DNA from: Geobacter sp.
GTDB lineage: Bacteria > Desulfobacterota > Desulfuromonadia > Geobacterales > Pseudopelobacteraceae
Direction: 5' to 3'
DNA length: 35,565 nucleotides
NCBI GenBank assembly: GCA_003151775.1
Contig: PLYK01000002.1
Location: forward strand, 1-35,565
A program made the position numbers and the translations under genes. Positions 16,977 to 25,799 of this stretch are shown piece after piece (position 1 is the first letter of the stretch; the number at the start of each line of letters is the position of its first letter). A model generated the notes under the pieces. It saw only the letters and a list, made by a program, of their open reading frames with translations. It searched no databases and was not told where the DNA came from.

Positions 16977-19208
16977 ATGTACTCGCGCGTTTTTGACATT
17001 CTTATTGTCATGTTTTGCCCTTGTCCGGTCATTCGCTTTGTCGGAACCGGTTTCCGTGCCGGCCGGCACGTGAGCCTGTCCGCGTTAGTGGCATGCCTGC
17101 TGGGGAGCGTTGGCGCCCAGGCCCAGGAACTATCCGGGCAACAGACAGGTACGGACCAGGCGCAAACCAACATCACCACCCTTCCCACGGTTACAGTAGA
17201 GGAAAAGGCCCTGGACAACGCCCGTGCCCAGATCTCCCCCAATCTTGGCGCAACCAGTTATACGCTCGACAGCGAAAAGATCGATTCGCAATCGCAAGGA
17301 GAGTTCGCACCGTTCGACCAGACCTTCTACCGTTTTCCCGGTGTGGCTCAGGACGAACTCGACAAACGTCTTCATGTGCGCGGCGAGGAAGCCAACCTGC
17401 AATATCGTATCAATGGCCTGCTTCTTCCGGATGGGCTTTCCGGTTTCGGACAGGAACTTTCCTCGAAATTCCTCGATTCCGTATCGCTGATAACCGGCAC
17501 GCTGCCGGCCCAGTACGGCAACCGGACTGCCGGGATTGTCGACATTCAGACTAAGAGCGGCCAGGACCTGCATGGCGGCACGGTATCGGTTTATGGCGGC
17601 GGTTACAGCACGCTTATGCCGACAGTCGAATACGGCGGCAGCAGCGGCCGATTCTCAGGTTATGGGATTGCCGGCTATCTGCACAACAGCATCGGCATGG
17701 CCAACCCGACCCCGAGTTTCCGACCGTCGCACGATGATACGGACCAATTCAAGGGGTTCGGCCATTTTTCCTATCTGATCGACGATACCAGCCGGCTGAC
17801 GTTGATCCTCAGTGGCGCCTACGGCACGTTTCAGCTCCCCACGACCGGCGGCCAGGCGCCGCAATTCCCCTATGGCCCGATTACCGCCTTCAACTCCTCC
17901 AACGTGAACGAGAACCAGTACGAGCAGGCATATTACGAAATTTTAGGTTACCAGAAGATCTTAGGGGATATCGACCTGCAAGTGACCCAAACGACCCGTT
18001 ACAGTAATATCTCCTTCAAGCCTGATACGGTTGGCGACGTGATCTTCAACGGCATCGCTACGGATACCAGCCATCAACTTGTTTCCAACAACCTGCAATT
18101 CGACGTCAGCGACCGCATCAACGATCAACACACCCTGCGGGGCGGCATGTCCATCAGTGTGCAGCAAGCAAGGGTAAACTCCACGGATACAGTGCTGCCG
18201 GTCACTTCGACCGGCTCAGGCTCGCCCGCCTATGGCTTGCCCTTTCCGATTGTCGATAACTATCATAAAACCGCAGAGCTTTATGGTGCGTACCTGCAGG
18301 ACGAATGGCGTCTTACTCCTAAGTTTACGGTCAACTACGGAGTGAGGGGCGATTTATGGACCGCCTTTATCACCGAGTCTCAAATCAGCCCGCGCATCAA
18401 CTTCGTCTACAAGCCGGTCCAGCCGACAACGCTGCATGCGGGCTACGGCCGCTATTTCACCCCTCCGCCCCTCGAACTCATCCAGTCTGCGGACGTGGCG
18501 AAATTCAACGGCACGACCAACGCCGTGGATCCCTCCTTTGCTGCAAACGCGGCGGTTGCGGTTAAAAGCGAGCGCTATCATTACTTCGATGTGGGGGTCA
18601 ACCAGGACATTACGCCCAATCTCCATGTCGGAGTGGATGCGTACTATAAGATTAAAAAGTATGTGCTCGATGAGGGACAGTTTGGCCCGGCAATGATCTT
18701 TTCGCCGAATAACGGGGATCAGGCTCACGTCCGCGGCGTGGAAGTGACCGTTTCCTACGAAAAAAACGGTTTTTCGCTCTGGGGCAATGCCGCACGCAGC
18801 CAAGCCATGGCGAAAGGCATTGTAACCGGGCAGTGGCAGTTCACGCCCGACGAAGTCGCTTATATGCAAAACCATTGGTATCACCTGGATCACGATCAGG
18901 ATTGGACCGCCTCGGCCGGAACATCCTATAAATGGGACAATACCAAGGTGTATGCCGACATGCTGTACGGAAGCGGGCTCTACGGCGGCCCCAACAATGC
19001 GACTGAGATGCCGAGCTATGAGACGGTCAACCTCGGCATGACCCACACCTTTGTCCTGAGCCCCGGCAATGAGCTTAAAGTGAGGCTCGATGTGACCAAC
19101 GTGGCGGATCTCAAGTATGAGATCCGGGATGGGGGCGGGATCGGGGTTTTTGCGCCGCAGTATCTTCCCCGGCGAGCAGTTTATGTTGGGCTCTCGAAGA
19201 ATTTTTAA
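16977..19208 (+). CDS. TonB-dependent receptor
   Basis: Plug (YRFPGVAQDELDKRLHVRGEEANLQYRINGLLLPDG...SLITGTLPAQYGNRTAGIVDIQTKSG), barrel, C-terminal F (AVYVGLSKNF*). ATG 16977 preceded by AAAGGAGA; ORF open to 16947. Confidence 0.93.
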   Translation: MYSRVFDILIVMFCPCPVIRFVGTGFRAGRHVSLSALVACLLGSVGAQAQELSGQQTGTDQAQTNITTLPTVTVEEKALDNARAQISPNLGATSYTLDSEKIDSQSQGEFAPFDQTFYRFPGVAQDELDKRLHVRGEEANLQYRINGLLLPDGLSGFGQELSSKFLDSVSLITGTLPAQYGNRTAGIVDIQTKSGQDLHGGTVSVYGGGYSTLMPTVEYGGSSGRFSGYGIAGYLHNSIGMANPTPSFRPSHDDTDQFKGFGHFSYLIDDTSRLTLILSGAYGTFQLPTTGGQAPQFPYGPITAFNSSNVNENQYEQAYYEILGYQKILGDIDLQVTQTTRYSNISFKPDTVGDVIFNGIATDTSHQLVSNNLQFDVSDRINDQHTLRGGMSISVQQARVNSTDTVLPVTSTGSGSPAYGLPFPIVDNYHKTAELYGAYLQDEWRLTPKFTVNYGVRGDLWTAFITESQISPRINFVYKPVQPTTLHAGYGRYFTPPPLELIQSADVAKFNGTTNAVDPSFAANAAVAVKSERYHYFDVGVNQDITPNLHVGVDAYYKIKKYVLDEGQFGPAMIFSPNNGDQAHVRGVEVTVSYEKNGFSLWGNAARSQAMAKGIVTGQWQFTPDEVAYMQNHWYHLDHDQDWTASAGTSYKWDNTKVYADMLYGSGLYGGPNNATEMPSYETVNLGMTHTFVLSPGNELKVRLDVTNVADLKYEIRDGGGIGVFAPQYLPRRAVYVGLSKNF

Positions 19209-19333
19209 CCCAGATTTTCCATTAAGGCACGAGATGCTGCCGAGGCAATTCCGCGTAGCTTGTCGTCCGGTTGACGAGGCAATATCAGGGCTGCTTACAC
19301 CCCACGCGCCCTACCGGGCGCACCATGAAAAAA

Positions 19334-19354
19334 GCCCCTAGAGTCTCTAGGGGC
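19334..19354 (-). terminator. Intrinsic terminator for the minus-strand PEP-CTERM gene
   Basis: GCCCCTAGA-gtc-TCTAGGGGC perfect hairpin; A-run on its left gives a U-tract on the minus strand. Confidence 0.8.
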
Positions 19355-19443
19355 TAGATGATAAATTTATACACTCTTTAAGGTATTGACTCAGCCAAAA
19401 GGGGCAATTTTATATCATCATACAACAGCTTTATTTGTTTCAA

Positions 19444-20073
19444 CTACACCAGTTTGCGGCGTTTGCCGTAAACGCAGAGCCCGAACAGGCCGACGCCCAG
19501 CAGTGCGCAGGTGGCCGGCTCCGGAACCGGGGCTACGTTGGTGGTTGCATCCAGTGACGTGGCAGAGGTGTTGCCGTCATTATTCAGATTGATCATGGCC
19601 ACAGTCCCCGGAATACTGGGATCGGTGACGTTGAGCAGAGGGGTGCTGCCGAAAGCATCACCATACAGGCCGAGAGACAAGGTGCTGACAGCCGGGGTGT
19701 TTGCAACAGGGGTAGATGTGAACGAAACCAGGAAGCTGAGGGTGTTGCCAAAGGTGATGGCCTGGTTGTAATCGTTGATGCTGTTGGTGTTTTGGAAAGC
19801 GACGCTGCCGGGCAGAGTACCGGAAACAGCACTGCCGTTCACAACGTCAACGGTATCCTGAGCGCCTAGCGTGCCGTCGGTTGCGAAACCGGAAACCGTA
19901 GCTGTAGAAGCGACCGCTTTGTCGATGGTAGCATACTGAAGGTACAGATAGCCGGTATCGCCGTTGAGGCTGGAGGTATCAACCGTCACGTCGTAGCTCT
20001 GCAAAGCGAAGGCCGAGCTGGCCGCGAACATGACGATGGCTATGACGAGAAACTTGATCTTGAGAAAGTTCAT
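19444..20073 (-). CDS. PEP-CTERM sorting-domain protein
   Basis: Signal peptide and C-terminal VPEPATCALLGVGLFGLCVYGKRRKLV*. Confidence 0.93.
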   Translation of the reverse strand: MNFLKIKFLVIAIVMFAASSAFALQSYDVTVDTSSLNGDTGYLYLQYATIDKAVASTATVSGFATDGTLGAQDTVDVVNGSAVSGTLPGSVAFQNTNSINDYNQAITFGNTLSFLVSFTSTPVANTPAVSTLSLGLYGDAFGSTPLLNVTDPSIPGTVAMINLNNDGNTSATSLDATTNVAPVPEPATCALLGVGLFGLCVYGKRRKLV

Positions 20074-20105
20074 TGGTCTATTCTCCTATTGGTTGGAAGA
20101 TTGTA

Positions 20106-21914
20106 TTATTCCTGGAAAACAATTGGGTTAAAGGTAATAGCGGCGTTAGTCGTGTTGCTGAAGGTCAGCGGTACGGTTACCGAAGTGCCGGCGGGAATGC
20201 CGTTGGACGTAGCGCGGATCATCGGCTCGCCGTTTTGCGAACCGGTAGCGTTGGTCAGCCTGGCGTTGCTTTTGAGGGCAACGCTGCTGGCGTTGACGGT
20301 GGATTTGCCGGTGGCCGGATTGTTAGCGATCATCGAGGTTTGAATAGAAGAAACACCTGCATTTTGCGTTATTTTGCTGGAGGTGGCGTACATGTTGGAC
20401 GGGGTGCCGATCATGTTGAGGTCGATCATACCGTCCAGGACCACGTCGACGGCACCGTTGATGTCCGTCGTGCTGTTGTTGGTAACGGTCAAGGTGCCGT
20501 AGTAGAGCTTGGTGGCGCGGTTGTAGACGAGGTTGCTGGTGGTCGCGGTGACCTGCGGCGTAACGTTGGCGGTGAAGTGATGGAGCACGGTGGTCTCAAT
20601 CGGTTGGAGGTACAGATGGCCGGAGATTCCGTCGTTTGCCGGGAAGGTATTCGACAACGGGTAATCCGTAGTTAGTGATGTTTGGCCGGTGACCTGGTTG
20701 GCGGTCATGGTTAAGGTATTGCCCTCCACGTCGAAGGTCATGAACTCATCGGCCGGCCAGGCGGTGATGACGTGCGGGTAGGAGCCGGTGTTGGTCATGT
20801 CGGGCTGATAGATCGGTGCGCCGCCGCCGCCGCTGGTCATGTGCGGCATGTTGAGCGCGATCGGGTCGGTGCCAGCCTGTGCGGCGTTATAAGCGCCGGC
20901 GCGGGCATAGTTGTGGCTGTGGCCGCCGTAGAGGAAGTCCACATTGTACTGCTGGAATATCGGCGACGATGCCTGCTCATAAATTCTCATGGCGGTACTG
21001 TCGGCGTCGGAACCGGCGGTATAGGTTCCCTCATGGAAACAGACGATCTTCCACGGTTTGGTGGTGGCGGCGAGATCGGCGGTAACCCAGTTATACTGTG
21101 CGGAGCCGGGGGTGAGGGGAGAGTACACGTCGATGAAGGTGATGTGAACCGGGCCGTAATCCATGGACCAGTACAGGTTGTTGTAGGTTGACGTCTTGCC
21201 GCTTTGAAGCGTCTCGTTCGGATACGGGAAGGGGAAGTACTTCGGGAAGGTGGTGCTGTAGCCCGAGGTGTTGTCGTGGTTGCCCTTGACGCCGTCGATC
21301 GGGGTGCTTGCGGTGAAGGCGCGGGAGGCGCGTTTGGTCAGGTCGAACCACTCGGTGGTCCAGTTGCTTTCGGCGTCAGAGGCTACCCAGTCGCCGTTGT
21401 GAATGGACAGACGCTGATAATCGCCATTGCCGGGCAGGCCATAAAAGCCGGTGATGGCCTTCATGATGTCGTTCAGGACGAACGGGTTGCCCCTGGAGTC
21501 GCCCTGGCCGATGAATCTGACAGACGTTGCGCTTTCTGAAGGGGCGGTAATGAACGAACCGGTGCCGTAGACGCCGTTGGTGTCGTCGGCCACCTGGTAG
21601 TAATACATGGTGTTCGGCTGCAGCCCGGTGATCTTGTAGCGGTGCTGGTTGACCACGCCGCCCCTGCCGGGGGTGGTGTTGCTCTCTTCCGGTACGGTCA
21701 CGCTGTTCAGGCTGTAGGTGGTGTCGGTGCCCCAGCTCAGTGTGTTGGTTGTCTCTGTGGCGCTATCCTGCCAGAGCACGGTCATCGTGGTGTTGGGCAT
21801 CTCGTAGATGAGATAGGGTGATTTCAGGATGCCGGCGAATGCGCTGGTGCCGAGCAGGGAGAAGGCCGAGACGAGGCCCAGGGTCTGCAGGGTTTTCTTT
21901 GTAGTGAGTTTCAT
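20106..21914 (-). CDS. Exported metallophosphoesterase (purple acid phosphatase-like, fibronectin-type N-domain)
   Basis: GQGDSRGN ... HNGDWVA ... GVKGNHDN ... CFHEGTY ... YGGHSHNYAR; N-terminal TMTVLWQDSATETTNTLSWG...HRYKITGLQPNTMYYYQV. Confidence 0.9.
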   Translation of the reverse strand: MKLTTKKTLQTLGLVSAFSLLGTSAFAGILKSPYLIYEMPNTTMTVLWQDSATETTNTLSWGTDTTYSLNSVTVPEESNTTPGRGGVVNQHRYKITGLQPNTMYYYQVADDTNGVYGTGSFITAPSESATSVRFIGQGDSRGNPFVLNDIMKAITGFYGLPGNGDYQRLSIHNGDWVASDAESNWTTEWFDLTKRASRAFTASTPIDGVKGNHDNTSGYSTTFPKYFPFPYPNETLQSGKTSTYNNLYWSMDYGPVHITFIDVYSPLTPGSAQYNWVTADLAATTKPWKIVCFHEGTYTAGSDADSTAMRIYEQASSPIFQQYNVDFLYGGHSHNYARAGAYNAAQAGTDPIALNMPHMTSGGGGAPIYQPDMTNTGSYPHVITAWPADEFMTFDVEGNTLTMTANQVTGQTSLTTDYPLSNTFPANDGISGHLYLQPIETTVLHHFTANVTPQVTATTSNLVYNRATKLYYGTLTVTNNSTTDINGAVDVVLDGMIDLNMIGTPSNMYATSSKITQNAGVSSIQTSMIANNPATGKSTVNASSVALKSNARLTNATGSQNGEPMIRATSNGIPAGTSVTVPLTFSNTTNAAITFNPIVFQE

Positions 21915-22092
21915 TGTATCTCCTTTTACATTGGATAGTTGGCTTTGTTGCGTTTCGTGATGCTCTCCTATTCTTCATCCGGTTGTGCTCGAGGTATTTT
22001 TGTGATCGAAGCCCCCCTTTCATTGAATTTCCACTGTGCTGTCCATTACGGCGAACATGACACGGTCAGTGCTGGACGAAAAAGCTGATGGA

Positions 22093-22782
22093 TTAATCTT
22101 GTGTAAACCTTCCTCTCGATTGCGACATCTCCTGGGTTCTTGTGCCCGACGGCAACGGTTGGGGCGCAGACGTCGCCCCTGTGACCGTAAATTCCCAGAT
22201 TCGGGCTATTGCGGAAAACTCGAACTGTCCTTTCGCCGGAACAGAGTCGAACAGCCTCTGCAGGGCGTCGCCCGAGGCGTTCGAGCGGTACAGATAGGCC
22301 AGATTCAGGTGTTCGTTCTTTACCTCGTCAAACAGCATGTTGTATTCGATCCGCACTGCGTTTTGCGGGCGGTCAAAGTGGATGTTCTCGATAGAAAGCC
22401 AAATGGAGTAGATTGCGATGTCATTTCTCGTCACCCTGGTGACCTTCACCGGATATTGTTTGCCGTTGACCGACACCGACAGCTTTTTATCCAGATACGG
22501 CTGAATGAATTCGGTCGCTATCCGTTGCAGTTGAGCATCTGAAGCTGACGCATAATTGGAATATCTGTGCTTCAGACCGCCCATATCGGAAAAGAGCGGT
22601 TCATTCAGGTCGATCGTAGCAATGATGCCTTTTGTCCCCACACGCCATTTCGATCCGCCCAAGGGCGTCTTGTAGGTGCTGCCGGGCATGGCTGATCCAA
22701 GAAGAAAGACCGCGCCGAGAAGCAAGAAGAGCAGTAAGTAATATTTTTTCCCCAGTGAACGTATCACGTCAGTTCTCCTCAT
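22093..22782 (-). CDS. Membrane-anchored/exported hypothetical protein
   Basis: N-terminal hydrophobic segment YLLLFLLLGAVFLLGSAM; long ORF in operon-like context. Confidence 0.7.
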   Translation of the reverse strand: MRRTDVIRSLGKKYYLLLFLLLGAVFLLGSAMPGSTYKTPLGGSKWRVGTKGIIATIDLNEPLFSDMGGLKHRYSNYASASDAQLQRIATEFIQPYLDKKLSVSVNGKQYPVKVTRVTRNDIAIYSIWLSIENIHFDRPQNAVRIEYNMLFDEVKNEHLNLAYLYRSNASGDALQRLFDSVPAKGQFEFSAIARIWEFTVTGATSAPQPLPSGTRTQEMSQSRGRFTQD

Positions 22783-22815
22783 TATTTCGATTCAATATGA
22801 AAACGACAGTTATTT

Positions 22816-22931
22816 ACCGCAAAGACGCAAAGGACGCTAAGAAACCAAAAGCTTATGAAAATAACCGGGGTTATGGACTTTAATCCAAATATGATTTTGT
22901 TTTTCCTCCGCGTTCTTTGCGACTTTGCGGT
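22816..22931. repeat. 116-bp inverted-repeat element of the CCGCAAAGACGCAAAG type
   Basis: ACCGCAAAGACGCAAAGGACGC (22816-22837) versus complement of GCGTTCTTTGCGACTTTGCGGT (22910-22931), 20/22 matches. Confidence 0.75.
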
Positions 22932-22949
22932 TCAAATGCTTTTTAAAGA

Positions 22950-24002
22950 TCAATTCGTCACGATTGCAATTTCCGCCGCCTTGCCGTGTGAAGCATTTCC
23001 CGAATCCGCCAGGTAGTTTGCGGTGAAAATGTATTCGATTAGAACCTGACGGTTTGGTTTGCCTTCCCATGTGCCTGCGGCGACCCGTTCGGTACGGAAG
23101 CGGTCAAGCTCGGCAAGGAAATTCTTCTCGGCGATGCCGTTGTCGATCTTGACTTGGGGAGCCACCACCAGGGGAAGTTCGTATATCTTCCCGCCGGTCC
23201 TGATAATCAGCCTGGCATCCCAGGTGCCTTTGTTCGGCAGCGCGGTTATTACCCAACCCCTTCCATCCTCCTTCGCCAGGTTCACCAGTTTCGCATCCGA
23301 CAAGGCGATATCCGGCGTATCTGCCGAGTCCCGCAGCAGGGCGGGAGCGATCCTAACGAGCGTTTTCCCGTCGGAAAGGAGTACGGTCGGTTCCTGAATG
23401 TTCCTGTCGCCCGGACTGCGATTAAAAAGCGCGGTAAAGGCTTTCAGCCCTTTTTTCCCTTTGAAATCCTTGAAACGCTGCAGTACGCTTTGCCCTGGAA
23501 TCACCTGTTCAGCGCTGCCGCCGGCGGCTCCGGTCTCAGCTAACGCCGCTTTTTCCTCATCCTGTGGCTGTGGCAGCAAGACATCAGGGGAGGAAGCGTA
23601 CGGAAGGGTTTGGGTGGGGGAGACGGTCCCGTCCGGACCGGCAATAGTGCCGGTCACGGAATAGATCCTTCCCGGCCGATCACCCTTTTTATCGAAGCTC
23701 AGATGGTATGTCTGCGTGTCGAAATCTCCTTGGACCGCCTTGATGATCAGCGTGTCGGTGATGGCATCGTTGATGTCGGTCACGGAACCCTGCTCCACGC
23801 TCACCCGGGGGTTGGTAAAACCCAGTGAATCATAGGCAATGGTCAGTTCGACCTCCGAATTGGGTTTGATATCGGCTCCTTCGATGATGAATTCCTTGTC
23901 GCCGTCCGCGGCGACGTAAAAGGTTACCTGCGCCAATGACGGCGTCGGGTGCAGGAGGGCAAGCAAAAGGCCCATGAGGCATAGATGTTTTTTCGTCTTC
24001 AT
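22950..24002 (-). CDS. Exported hypothetical protein
   Basis: ATG 24002 with upstream GGAGAAGAG SD; signal MKTKKHLCLMGLLLALLHPTPSLAQ. ORF open upstream to 24173 through the riboswitch terminator, so the inner start is preferred. Confidence 0.8.
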   Translation of the reverse strand: MKTKKHLCLMGLLLALLHPTPSLAQVTFYVAADGDKEFIIEGADIKPNSEVELTIAYDSLGFTNPRVSVEQGSVTDINDAITDTLIIKAVQGDFDTQTYHLSFDKKGDRPGRIYSVTGTIAGPDGTVSPTQTLPYASSPDVLLPQPQDEEKAALAETGAAGGSAEQVIPGQSVLQRFKDFKGKKGLKAFTALFNRSPGDRNIQEPTVLLSDGKTLVRIAPALLRDSADTPDIALSDAKLVNLAKEDGRGWVITALPNKGTWDARLIIRTGGKIYELPLVVAPQVKIDNGIAEKNFLAELDRFRTERVAAGTWEGKPNRQVLIEYIFTANYLADSGNASHGKAAEIAIVTN

Positions 24003-24096
24003 AGGGCTATTCTCTTCTCCATTGCTGATGCCGGAACCTGACACAACGGAGGGGCTGTTGCCGGCTACACTGCCGGGCCGAAGTACAGAACGGCGC

Positions 24097-24141
24097 AAAA
24101 AAAGCCGGGCGCGCTTTCCTGAGAGAAAGGCAACCCGGCTT
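24097..24141 (-). terminator. Riboswitch expression-platform terminator
   Basis: Minus strand AAGCCGGG...(nested CTTTC..GAAAG)...CCCGGCTTTTTTT. Confidence 0.8.
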
Positions 24142-24195
24142 TCCGCTTGGGACCCGTGGCTTTCCGTCCCCACCTCGCGATGGGTTTGGCGAATA
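24129..24195 (-). ncRNA. GEMM-I-type cyclic dinucleotide riboswitch aptamer
   Basis: Minus strand TTCGCCAAACCCATCGCGAGGTGGGGACGGAAAGCCACGGGTCCCAAGCGGAAAGCCGGGTTGCC: CAAACC, GGACGnAAAGCCaCGGGTC and AGCCGGGTTGCC signature blocks in order. Confidence 0.85.
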
Positions 24196-24205
24196 TGATA
24201 TGGCT

Positions 24206-24252
24206 GAAAAAAGACAAAAGCCCGCTACAAATGTCATTTCATAGCGGGCTTT
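24206..24252 (-). terminator. Intrinsic terminator downstream of the radical SAM gene
   Basis: Minus strand AAAGCCCGCTA...TAGCGGGCTTTTGTCTTTTTT. Confidence 0.85.
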
Positions 24253-24443
24253 CCGAGACCTCGGGGAGGTCGGCAAAGTACCCAAAATCAGGGGTTCATT
24301 ATTTTTTAGTTCAAACTGTGACGCACAATAACATGAGATTATTTCGTCAGTGTTACAACACAGATAATATTAGAAAACATAAAAAATATCGGCTTATATC
24401 CTGTTACCTTCTGAAATTAACCTACCTTTAGTGGCCCCATTAC

Positions 24444-25589
24444 TCAGATGTTCAGAAACGGGCACTCCGGGTCGGGGGCGTCGAAATCGCCGGCAACGAA
24501 CCCGGACACGGCGCGGCACCCCCCCTTGCAGATCTCCAGGTAATCGCAGGAGATACAGGGCTCCGGGGCGCGTTTGGGCCATGCGCGCAGGCGCGTGAGC
24601 TGTTCCGAGCCGCTCCAGAGACGGGGAAGATCAAAGATGCTTTCCTCCCCCTTCAAAAAGGAGCAGCCGGCAAATCTGCCGTCGGAGCGGACTCCCAAGA
24701 GGACGTTGGCGGCCTCGCAGCCGTAGACCGAGAACTGTTCCATCAGCGCCTTGTCCGGTTTGTGCCAGCAGAACATCGGGACGAACGAACAGTCGATCTT
24801 GGCCGCAACCCCGTACTTACGGGAAAGGTCCCTGATCATGGGGTAGAATTCCCGGTTCTGCGCCGGCGTCAACCGCCTTTCGAAATAGTCCGCGGTCGCC
24901 CGCCCGGTTGGTTTGAGCCGGAGGAACTCCACGTCGGTAAGCCCCCTCCCTGCGGCAAAGCCGAACACGCTTGTCAGCCGGTCGAAATTGACGCGGCTGA
25001 CTACGCAGTTAATGCCGACCTTGATCCCGGCAGCGAGCAGGAGATCCACCGCCATCACCCTATCCGCGAGCGGCCCCGTTCCCTGGGCAGCTTCAGCCAG
25101 GGCCTCGCTGTCGTCGATGCTGACGTTGACCTGGCCGAAGACGCGGCACTGTTCGGCGATCTCTCTGGTTATCAGGTGGCCGTTGGTGGTCAGGTTCGGG
25201 ACCATGCCGCGCTCGCGCACGTAGGAGGCCAAGTCGAAGAAGTCCGGCCGCTCCAGGGCCTCGCCACCACCCAGCGCCATGTGGAAGACACCCATCCCGG
25301 CAAGGAGATCGACGGCCCTGCGGAAATCGTCGGCCGACATCTCACCAGTATCCCTCTCCCCTGAGTCCATGTAGCAGTGTCCGCAGTTCTGCGAGCAGGC
25401 GTTGGTGACGGAAAAATGGACCTCCAGTGGGGCGCTGAGCAGGGCGGTCGTTGCATCATCTACCCAGAGCGGGCTCTCGGAGTGACCCAGACTGCGCATG
25501 AAGTCCTGGTCCACGTGCACGAGCATGGGAGGCTCTTCCAAAGCCAGGACCCCTCCGAACGACTCCAGGCGGTACTTCATTCCGGGCAT
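24444..25589 (-). CDS. Radical SAM/SPASM-domain protein (peptide-modifying type)
   Basis: CSQNCGHCY [4Fe-4S] motif, GGGEALERPD, C-terminal SPASM CISCDYLEICKGGCRAVSGFVAGDFDAPDPECPF. Likely ATG at 25580. Confidence 0.92.
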   Translation of the reverse strand: MPGMKYRLESFGGVLALEEPPMLVHVDQDFMRSLGHSESPLWVDDATTALLSAPLEVHFSVTNACSQNCGHCYMDSGERDTGEMSADDFRRAVDLLAGMGVFHMALGGGEALERPDFFDLASYVRERGMVPNLTTNGHLITREIAEQCRVFGQVNVSIDDSEALAEAAQGTGPLADRVMAVDLLLAAGIKVGINCVVSRVNFDRLTSVFGFAAGRGLTDVEFLRLKPTGRATADYFERRLTPAQNREFYPMIRDLSRKYGVAAKIDCSFVPMFCWHKPDKALMEQFSVYGCEAANVLLGVRSDGRFAGCSFLKGEESIFDLPRLWSGSEQLTRLRAWPKRAPEPCISCDYLEICKGGCRAVSGFVAGDFDAPDPECPFLNI

Positions 25590-25795
25590 CCCTGTTCCTC
25601 TCCGAGGGGGGGCGTCTCCGCCGACTCCTCCGGCAGCTTTGCCTCTTTTGGTTTTGTCGAGCAGATGATCGCGGCCATGGTGTTGAAGAGGACCGTGATG
25701 GCGGCCCCGGCAGTGAAGAAGACGATCATGTCGACGCCGATGCTGCTGGAGTTCGGGTTGTAGCCGGTTTTGATCTTGAGGATTTTCCCTTGCAT
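25577..25795 (-). CDS. Short precursor-like peptide with one TM segment
   Basis: MQGKILKIKTGYNPNSSSIGVDMIVFFTAGAAITVLFNTMAAIICSTKPKEAKLPEESAETPPLGEEQGCPE; overlaps the radical SAM ORF start. Confidence 0.75.
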   Translation of the reverse strand: MQGKILKIKTGYNPNSSSIGVDMIVFFTAGAAITVLFNTMAAIICSTKPKEAKLPEESAETPPLGEEQGCPE

Positions 25796-25799
25796 GTGG

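Noticed and set aside
20073-21539. Several Gly/Val-rich plus-strand ORFs (20073..20675, 20772..21191, 21204..21539)
   Set aside because: Antisense to the phosphatase gene; low-complexity shadow translations.
24762-25364. 200-aa plus-strand ORF
   Set aside because: Antisense to the radical SAM gene, no motifs.
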